NCBI RefSeq assembly: GCF_004337985.1
Contig: NC_043741.1
Location: forward strand, 877,920 to 941,919
Direction of reading: 5' to 3'
DNA: 64,000 nt
Source: Pyricularia pennisetigena
Taxonomy: Eukaryota; Ascomycota; Sordariomycetes; Magnaporthales; Pyriculariaceae
The position numbers and the translations under genes are program-made. The notes below the pieces were generated by a model. The model had not been told where the DNA came from. It did no database searches and saw nothing but the letters and a program-made list of their open reading frames with translations. Within the stretch, counting starts at the first letter, position 1, and the number at the start of each line of letters is the position of its first letter. Shown here piece by piece: positions 56,962 through 64,000 of this stretch.

Positions 56962-58032
56962 ATGTCGACGAAGACGGAGCCCACCCAGAAGCAGTTCGGC
57001 AAGGGGAGCCGGACGGTCCCTCACCACTCCCAGAAGGCTTCCAAGTGGTACCCTGCGACCGACGACAATGGCCCCAAGGCGGTGAGTCTCGACCTGCGAT
57101 GCTCCCCTCGGTTGCCGAAGACGAATCTGTGTGAAGTGTGAAGGTTCTGGACTGCTGGCGGTTGGCGAGCGTTCTCGTGCGTGTGTCTGTTGGATAAACC
57201 CCAGTGCAGGATGGGACCAATGCACTACCGCAGCATTTAATTTACTCTGAGGGCCCTTTGGAACATGCTTAGAGTGGAGGAGACCGACCGCCAGGCGTCA
57301 AGAGGACAGATCAGATGGAGGCCGCAGTCCAGATACTGGAACATTTCGATTCGCACAATTCTGACTTGGCGACGATGGCGGGGGCTACACATACACAACA
57401 AGTTGGGATCCGGCGCAGATGGCTGACATTTTTCTTCGATACGTACAGGTCCGCAAGGCCGTCCGCCCCTGGAACCCCCGAAAGTCCCTCGAGCCCGGTA
57501 CCGTCCTGATCCTGCTGGCCGGTCGTTTCCGCGGCAAGCGCGTCGTGCTCCTCAAGAACCTCGACCAGGGTGTTCTCCTGGTCACTGGCCCCTTCAAGAT
57601 CAACGGCGTTCCCCTCAGGAGGGTCAACGCCAGGTACGTGATCGCCACGTCACAGAAGGTTGATCTGTCGGGTGTCGATACCGGCAAGATCGACGAGGTT
57701 GCCGCGCCAAACTACTTCACCGCTGAGAAGGCCAAGGAGAAGGCTGGCGAGGAGGCTTTCTTCAAGCAGGGAGAGAAGCCCGAGGTACGTTTATTTTGGT
57801 TATAACAACATCTAGCCACGGGCTCGGGGCTATACTGGTGACAAGGCTGGTGACTAATACGCAATTTTCCAATCTACAGAAGAAGCAGGTCAACAGCACC
57901 CGGGCAGCGGACCAGAAGGCAATTGACAAAGCTCTGATTGCCAACATCAAGAAGGTCGAGTTCTTGGCCTCGTACCTCGCCACCTCCTTCAGCCTGCGCA
58001 AGGGCGACAAGCCCCACGAGATGAAGTGGTAG
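56962..58032 (+). CDS. RPL6: 60S ribosomal protein L6 (eL6)
   Basis: Large-subunit ribosomal protein. Exons 56962-57081, 57449-57784 and 57880-58032 give 202 aa. Intron 1 is 367 nt (GTGAGT donor, CAG acceptor) and lies after [11 protein letters not shown]...NGPKA. Intron 2 is 95 nt (GTACGT, GACTAAT, CAG). The conserved KOW/SH3-like eL6 core reads [40 protein letters not shown] and [15 protein letters not shown]. The C-terminal basic helix contains [20 protein letters not shown] and ends HEMKW. A long first intron close to the start is common in fungal ribosomal protein genes. No box C/D snoRNA is evident in it by eye. Confidence 0.96.
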
Positions 58033-58743
58033 AAAGAGCGGGTTCATGGTTAGGAAGTTTACGGGATACCTTTGGGAAAAGGGGTCGGGCGCAGTCTTTT
58101 GTGTTTTCTCTCTCTTGCAGTGGCTGATGGGTTGGTATGGCTTGGTTTGGCCAATTGCATCCGGACATTGAAAGGGTTCTCTGGCGTCTGTAATTGAGGT
58201 TTCTGAAACAATTTCACCGCGGAAGCAAACAAAAAAAAAACAACACAACACAACACCACAACAGCCGCATCCTGAAGAAGAACCTAAAAAAGAAAGGGAG
58301 GGTTTGTGCTCTTCCGGATGAGGGCTTTATCGGTCGGGTTAAAAATAAGGGAGCATTCTGGTCTTTTTGTTTCATACGGTTCCTTTATGTCCTCTCCGGA
58401 AGTTAGAGCATTTTCTTCTTCTTTCTTTGTTTGTTTTTTAACTCAGATCACCCAGACTACGAGAACAAGACCAAACCTGGCTTTACGCCAGTGAACATGT
58501 GATGAACTCCAGTTGTTTATGTCTGTTGCTTACTATTCTTCACAGGTGATGACGCAAGTGTGGTTGACAAAGTGAACTCTGTCTGCGTTTGTTTGTTTTG
58601 TGGTGCTTTTTATTTTGTATGATTCTTGAATATGTAGCGCCCCTCCCTTTTATGAGTCGGATTGCCAACAGACACATATTTTATCATTTGAGGACCCAAA
58701 ATTCCCTCTGTTTTGTAATCTATACCTGTAGGAAGCTTACACC
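58033..58743. other. Convergent 3' region, RPL6 / DPP III
   Basis: The 3' UTRs of two converging genes, T-rich; no gene is seen. Confidence 0.6.
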
Positions 58744-61374
58744 CTAAACGTCCCTGTCGACCCAAGACTGCACCATACCCTCCAGGCTGGGCTCGTACTC
58801 CTTGCACTCGACCTTGCCGGTGGCCTCGTCGAGGAAGGTGTTGGCCTGGACAAAGACCTTGCGCGGCTGCTTGTGCTCCAGCACGACGTCACGGACCTTT
58901 GTGCCCCAGTACTCGAGTCCGACGTTGGTCATGTCGCTGAAGAACTTTGTTCCGGTCTCGACGTCGGCCGTAGACTTGTAGATGTGGATCTTTTGCAAAA
59001 AGTCGCCGACGGCCTTGCGGCCCGTGGTCAGGATCTTTTCGCGGTCCAGGCGGATGACCAGGTCCTTGAGCGCCCCGGTCTCCGGGTCCTTGATCTCCTC
59101 CAGCTTGCAGAAGCCGTCGCCGGCGTCGAGGAAGCACCGGAGGATGGCGAAGCGGGCCTGGCAATGCGGCTGACCCCACTTCTGGCTCTTGGGGTCCCAG
59201 AACTCGACCGAGACGAGACCCATGCGGGCCATCTGCAGGTACGAGGCGTAGAGGACGTCGCTGGCCTCGCCGGCCATGTCAACGGAGCCGTCGCCGAAGC
59301 CAAAGATCTTGAGCACGGGAAACTCGCAGCCCAGGTACATGGCGACCAGCTCGGCGCGGCACTCTTCGTAGGCGCCGGCGAGCCCGCCAAATACCGACGA
59401 CCACGTCTGGCCCGGCTTGTACCAGCTCGTCACGGGCTTGTTGGTGATGGGGCTCAGGGGCGGGTTCTTGACGTCAAAGTTGTACTCGCCCGGCGCCGTC
59501 TCCTGCAGCAGCTTGCCGCAGCCGTGACCAGTGAGCTCGTGCAGGCCGACCTGGACTTCGAAGGAGGCGTCGCGGTACTTTTGGTACAGAGCGAGGTCCT
59601 CGTCCGCGATGAAGGGTATCTTTTCGTTGGGTGCCTTGGCAGACATGACGTTCCCGAGACTGACGTTCTTGAAACCTTCGGACTGGCGAATGTCGTCGTA
59701 GTTTGGAATGTTGATTCTGTGATCGATCCTGTTAGCCTTCTGTCTATGATGCCTGGCCTTCAAGGAACGATTTTTAATCTCTTGTCTTTTAGGTCCATGG
59801 ACTCACCCCGCCGGGATACCAGATCCGCAAAACGTCAACACCTCGAGAGACGTGAAGTCAGGGGAGAGGAACTTGTCCTTCTCAAAGTCCTTGCTCCAGG
59901 GCAGAATGGGGATAAGACTCGGGGCAGCGTCGACCAGCGCACCGAACGCCCGCGTCCGCTCCATGTTTACCATGGCGGCAAAGCCCTCCCACTCTCCTCG
60001 AACGCCGTGAGGATCTCTATATGTCTCGATAAATCCAATGTTACATTCGACCATAGGACCTTTGTCATGAATCCAATGGCGTTGGCTGTCCTTGAAAGAT
60101 AACAGCGAACCCTCCTCAAATGATTTGGCGTAAGCCTCGTGCATCTTCCTCTGTGTCTCGTTCTCGGCGTTCTCAGCGGCTTTACGCGAGTACTCGGTTA
60201 TTTTGGCCATCTCGGCCGCATAGTCGCCGTACACAAGCTTGATAGTCTTGTCGGCCAACGGGCCGGACTGGACCTTAAACTCGGTCTCCTTGCCGATGTC
60301 ACCACCTGCTGCGGGCACCTGGGTGACGGCCGAGGCGATGAGGATCTCAAAAACGTTGCCGTCCTTGGACTTGCGCACGCGATTGTTCTCAGGCAGCAGC
60401 CCCTTTTCCTCGGAGAACTTGGAAATGGCAGCAATCTCTTCCTTGGTGATGTGGGGTGAGTCCGGGTAGTATGTGGTCATGTGACCATCATCAGGGAAGC
60501 CAAGGTGCATCAAGCCCGGCTTATCGGCCGAGAAGATGGCACCGGCCGTAGCCTTGAAGTGGCGCTCGGCATCGGGCGAGGTGGCGGCCAGGGCGGCCAC
60601 GTCAGCCTCAGAGCAGCGGGGGAGGAACTTGGAGTCGCCAAACGACTTGTAGTTGCCGCTGTTGCCGAGGAACTGAGATGCATACTCGAGGAACTGCGTG
60701 ACGGACTCGTCGGACACGGAAGCCTTCTTGGCCAACGCCTTCCAATCACCGTCGCAGCTCTTATGGAGAGAGATTATGAAGTCATATATGTGCTCCGACT
60801 CGGGAGAGACCTGCCTCAGCACGATGCGGTTGCCGGCAAAGGAGGCTCTGGGAAGTGGGCGTCAGTTTTGATGCTTATTTATTTGCACATGACCGGTTTC
60901 GGTGGTGTTTGAGTGGTGTTTATGCGAGCGGCGGGGTAAGCGATTGGAAAAAAAAAAAACATAGATAAGTAATGTACCCGGCTATTAAAGAAAACACACT
61001 TACTTGCTAATGTAGTGTGCATAACGTTTCTGCTTATCAGTTAGAGCATCGAAATGCTTGGCAATCTCCAGGCGCACGACGCTGGGTGGAGAGTCGGCCA
61101 GGTAGCCTTTGAGCTCTTGTGTGGAGAGGCTCATGGTGGTGGTGAAGTGGCGTGTTGCTTGAGTTTGGAGGAGAGAGTAACGTCTTGGGCAGTATAGTTT
61201 TGCCCTCGAGTTTCTGAAAAGGTAATGATGTTTTTGACTAGAGTGTCCCAGTGCACGAGTCTGGTGGGGTTTGTTTGCCGTCACTGGTGAAGTTGTTGCT
61301 CTTGCTGATGTCAAAACAAGGTTGTTCCGCCAGAGCCTGAGGCTAGGTCGTAGCTGCAGATTTAGGGGACGCAT
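58744..61374 (-). CDS. DPP3: Dipeptidyl peptidase III (M49 zinc metallopeptidase)
   Basis: Removes N-terminal dipeptides from short peptides, a late step of peptide turnover. Exons 61374-61004, 60847-59807 and 59716-58744 give 794 aa from the first ATG (61374), or 714 aa from the second in-frame ATG (61134), which matches the usual cytosolic enzyme (about 711-737). The introns are 156 nt (GTAAGT, CAG) and 90 nt (GTGAGT, GCTAAC, CAG). The M49 zinc motif HELTGH starts at residue 450 of the short form. The second motif, EECRAE, lies near 506 and supplies the third ligand. The family's HEXXGH spacing is intact. The 80-residue extension before the second ATG has many Arg, no Asp or Glu, and ends RHFTTT, like a mitochondrial presequence. 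Both starts may be used. Confidence 0.94.
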
Positions 61375-64000
61375 CTAGGGCGTTGGTTGGAGGGATGAGG
61401 CTCCCACTCTCAGCACGGTAAGCTCAGATGGAGGTGAGGGGATGTGCCCCAATCATGGGCCTCGAAGCGTCCAGTCTGAGGTGGTTTTGGACCCCGTTCA
61501 GATGCAGCGCCGTGTAACGCCAAGTGTGACTCTCTGACTCTCTGGAAGTAGTATATCGATGTGGGATATTCTGATTACGTAGAACCTAATCTTACAATAC
61601 ACGGACGAAACTGGAGGGGGGAAAATGATGGAGGCAGATAGTTGGGCTAATGTACAAAGCATTAATAGAGTGATGGTAAAATTGGATCAAAGTCTTGCAA
61701 GTGTAGGTACAGCTAGCTAGTTAATGAGTTGTAGGTTCTCAGTTGAAAAATTCTCGGTAACAAAAGGGTTAGGGTATAATTTCTTCCTCTTCGTTGCCTT
61801 GCTTGCTCTGTCCTTTGGCTATCTGTTTGAACCAAAGTCAATTAATTGGTAAAACATGACCAGTTTACCTAGTTGGCTAGATTCAATAACTCAATAGTCT
61901 GCCAAGTCTGTTTTCATTTCTTCAAACGAACCACGGACAACAAAAGTGATCATCGGATTTTTTTCACCACTTGACAGCCCCGTTAGCCTTTCAACCGCTG
62001 ACAATCCCATTTTACGGAGTACCCCGGGTGGTGGGGAAGAGAAGAGCCCGACGGGTTTTCATTGGCATGCAGCGCCAAAAATTCAAATATTGCCGAAAGC
62101 CAACCGGAGTTGAATCCCGGTTCAATCGGAGGCAGTGCCGAGATGGTCGGCAGGCTGAAGCTGTAAAAAGGGGCCACGTCAAACACAAAACAAGGCAGTT
62201 TGCCTTTTTTCGGATCTGGGTGCAGGCTGGCGGCCACTCGAGCAAAAAAAAAAAAAAAAATGTCCAGAACATAAAGAGAAACGTCAAAACAAAGAAATGC
62301 ATCAATACATCATTCATTTCCACTTCCGAGGATCCACCGCAGATGTGAAGCACCGCGTGATGTGTGACGTGGTTTCTAGTTATGCGGTAAAGAAGCACAC
62401 CGGCTGCAGCCCTGCATTTCAGCACCCATCTACATAATACCATCTATATTTTTTTTCGAGGTGTGGTGTAAAGAAATCACGCTTCTCAGCAGCCCTCCGC
62501 ATTGGGATGTCTACGTGGTAATTCATGTATTCCCCGCACGGAATGTAATAGGTTACATTGGTGAGGCTATCTTACAGCTTGCAGCTTGCAGCAACGCAGC
62601 TGAGCTGTTGATGTTCGGCATGCTGTATCTTCGGGGCGCAACTTTGGCAAAACAAAATAGGCTTCATAGCGTCATGTGATATTGATAAGTGACGTACGTG
62701 TGTGGTATACTTTATTGTCAATGATGGTCATCAAAATCAATGGCATCATTATATTTTGCCTAAAAGGCATGGAGGTGAAAGGTTCAACTGAACTGTAGAA
62801 TTTCATACATGCCGGACCAAGTCTGCTGCTGTGTTTCCATGCAGGTAACCTTTTGTTTGGTCCTTGACAAAATTCCCACCTTGGTTAGTGTGTTCCCGAA
62901 TCTTTGGAAACTGGGACCAGCACTGAGGAGATGGACAGGGACGAGGGATGTTCTCTCACTACCTGATTAATTTTTTTTTTTTTCAAACCTGTGTTGAGGA
63001 AGTGGCTAGGGTGCAAAAAGATTTCGAATACGATTCAATACATGATCTGCACCGTTGGACCGAAGACATCTACTTTGACTTTTTACGGAGATCTTTCATC
63101 TTGAACTGAAATAGCTGATCTCCAAGGATCGGACGCGGTCAAATTCCCGCCCAGGCCTTCCGATGCCGGGCTTTCGTCTCATTTTGCGTACTAACTAATA
63201 ATACCTAATCAAACAGCCCGCCTAGAGTGATGGTCGAAGCGATGGAAACTTCTCCAATTACCAAGAGGAAGGTACCCCCAATTCTTTCTGCTGTACGCCC
63301 CCCACAGCCTCAGGAGAAGCTTACCAGGATTACCCCTCCAATTCTGGGGGTAGACCACTGGGAACTCGGGGGCATCTGACCGCTTTTGGGTTTTCTCTTT
63401 TCCGTTGCTCGCTACGGAGTACTCGACTTGTTTTTGCTTTTTGCCTTTGATTTTGCTCTCTTCCACGGTCGGGAAAACAAAGATGCAGCTATACGGAGTG
63501 CGTTGTACGGAGTGCGTTGTAAAAAGTGCATAGTACAATCAGCTCTGTATCGGGAATTTGGCGCCCAAATTCTGTGCGTTCAACCTTGGCATCATCTGGC
63601 TTTTCGGTAGTCACATCACAACTTTGACCAAAAAAAAAAACACCCCTTTGTTGCAGCACCCCATATCTCTTGTCGGGTGCCGTCGAACCGTACTGATGGG
63701 TCTGCTCCCCGATCCTGACCCCAACATTGGTTTTTTGATGCGCATATTGTACTTGTGCTCCCTGCCGCCCCTGTAGTGCACGGTGAGTGGGCTGGCTACC
63801 TATACCCTCGAAGCTGAGACTCAGGTCATGGTCATGGGAACTCAATGTCTAATTTTATTATTGATGGGCGCGACTCAAAGGAGAGTGAAGTGAAGAGACG
63901 TCTGGCTACAGTATTGGCAAGCATGAAAAATAAGAAGTTATAGACAGTGCTAGGTACAGCATCGACACAGGCACGGCACCTGGATTTTTACTACTACTGT
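61375..64000. other. Non-coding right edge
   Basis: About 2.6 kb. The left part is the DPP III promoter. The rest has only short frames without family resemblance. It holds TTTACGGAGTAC (62011-62022), GCTACGGAGTAC (63411-63422) and a 14-bp tandem duplication at 63492-63519, plus A/T homopolymers at 62245-62261 and 62971-62983. Confidence 0.5.
63492..63519 (+). repeat. 14-bp tandem duplication (TACGGAGTGCGTTG x2)
   Basis: Two perfect adjacent copies. The unit begins with the same TACGGAGT core found at 6818, 62013 and 63413 in other intergenic stretches. Confidence 0.85.

Noticed and set aside
58873..60102. 409-codon plus-strand frame opposite DPP III
   Set aside because: Antisense shadow crossing a DPP III intron; no recognisable protein.

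Overview
The window is nuclear DNA of a filamentous ascomycete. Introns are short (about 55-370 nt), with GTAAGT-like donors, CTAAC/CTGAC branch sites and YAG acceptors. Gene spacing is about one per 3 kb. The gene set is typical of Pezizomycotina: an intron-containing CYP51, a SulP-STAS-cNMP protein, DUF3405 and luciferase-domain proteins, and Rpn13. Protein resemblance suggests a Sordariomycete, possibly Magnaporthales, but that is an inference from memory and no alignment was run. I see no operons, CRISPR arrays, rRNA or tRNA genes, and no intact transposon.

Layout. 0.4-1.1 kb: a low-complexity hypothetical protein. 2.9-5.2 kb (-): a C2H2 zinc-finger regulator with an optional 57-nt intron. 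8.1-11.5 kb (-): the MPH1/FANCM helicase, divergent from MEX67 (12.3-14.6 kb, +). 14.6-19.9 kb: a gene-poor stretch with one candidate small secreted protein, homopolymers and a 5-N gap. 19.9-22.3 kb (+): a beta-propeller/stalk/single-TM protein. 24.4-26.1 kb (+): CYP51, convergent with a SulP-STAS-cNMP transporter (26.9-30.6 kb, -). 32.8-33.7 kb (-): PSF1, divergent from ADE17 (34.2-36.2 kb, +). 36.5-37.8 kb (-): eEF1B beta, divergent from mitochondrial HSP78 (38.6-41.0 kb, +). 42.7-43.6 kb (-): ARF1. 45.5-46.2 kb (+): EMP24. 46.7-49.3 kb (-): a DUF3405 membrane protein. 51.0-52.1 kb (+): a luciferase-domain protein with a 13-nt microexon. 53.1-54.3 kb (+): CUS2/Tat-SF1. 54.6-56.3 kb (-): RPN13, divergent from RPL6 (57.0-58.0 kb, +). 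58.7-61.4 kb (-): dipeptidyl peptidase III. 61.4-64 kb: no recognisable gene.

Most genes are conserved housekeeping functions: DNA repair and replication, mRNA splicing and export, translation, purine and sterol synthesis, vesicle traffic, proteasome and peptide turnover, and mitochondrial proteostasis. They share divergent promoters but do not form one pathway. Exon structures were built by hand from splice consensus, reading-frame continuity and family conservation; each multi-exon CDS is given as one span with its exons listed. I found no convincing new multi-gene system. The most interesting signals concern isoforms and regulation: a start-codon-selected mitochondrial form of DPP III, an intron of RPN13 that places a stop right at the exon edge, frame-preserving introns in the C2H2 and MEX67 genes, heat-shock elements before HSP78, an MCB box before PSF1, and a 13-nt exon.
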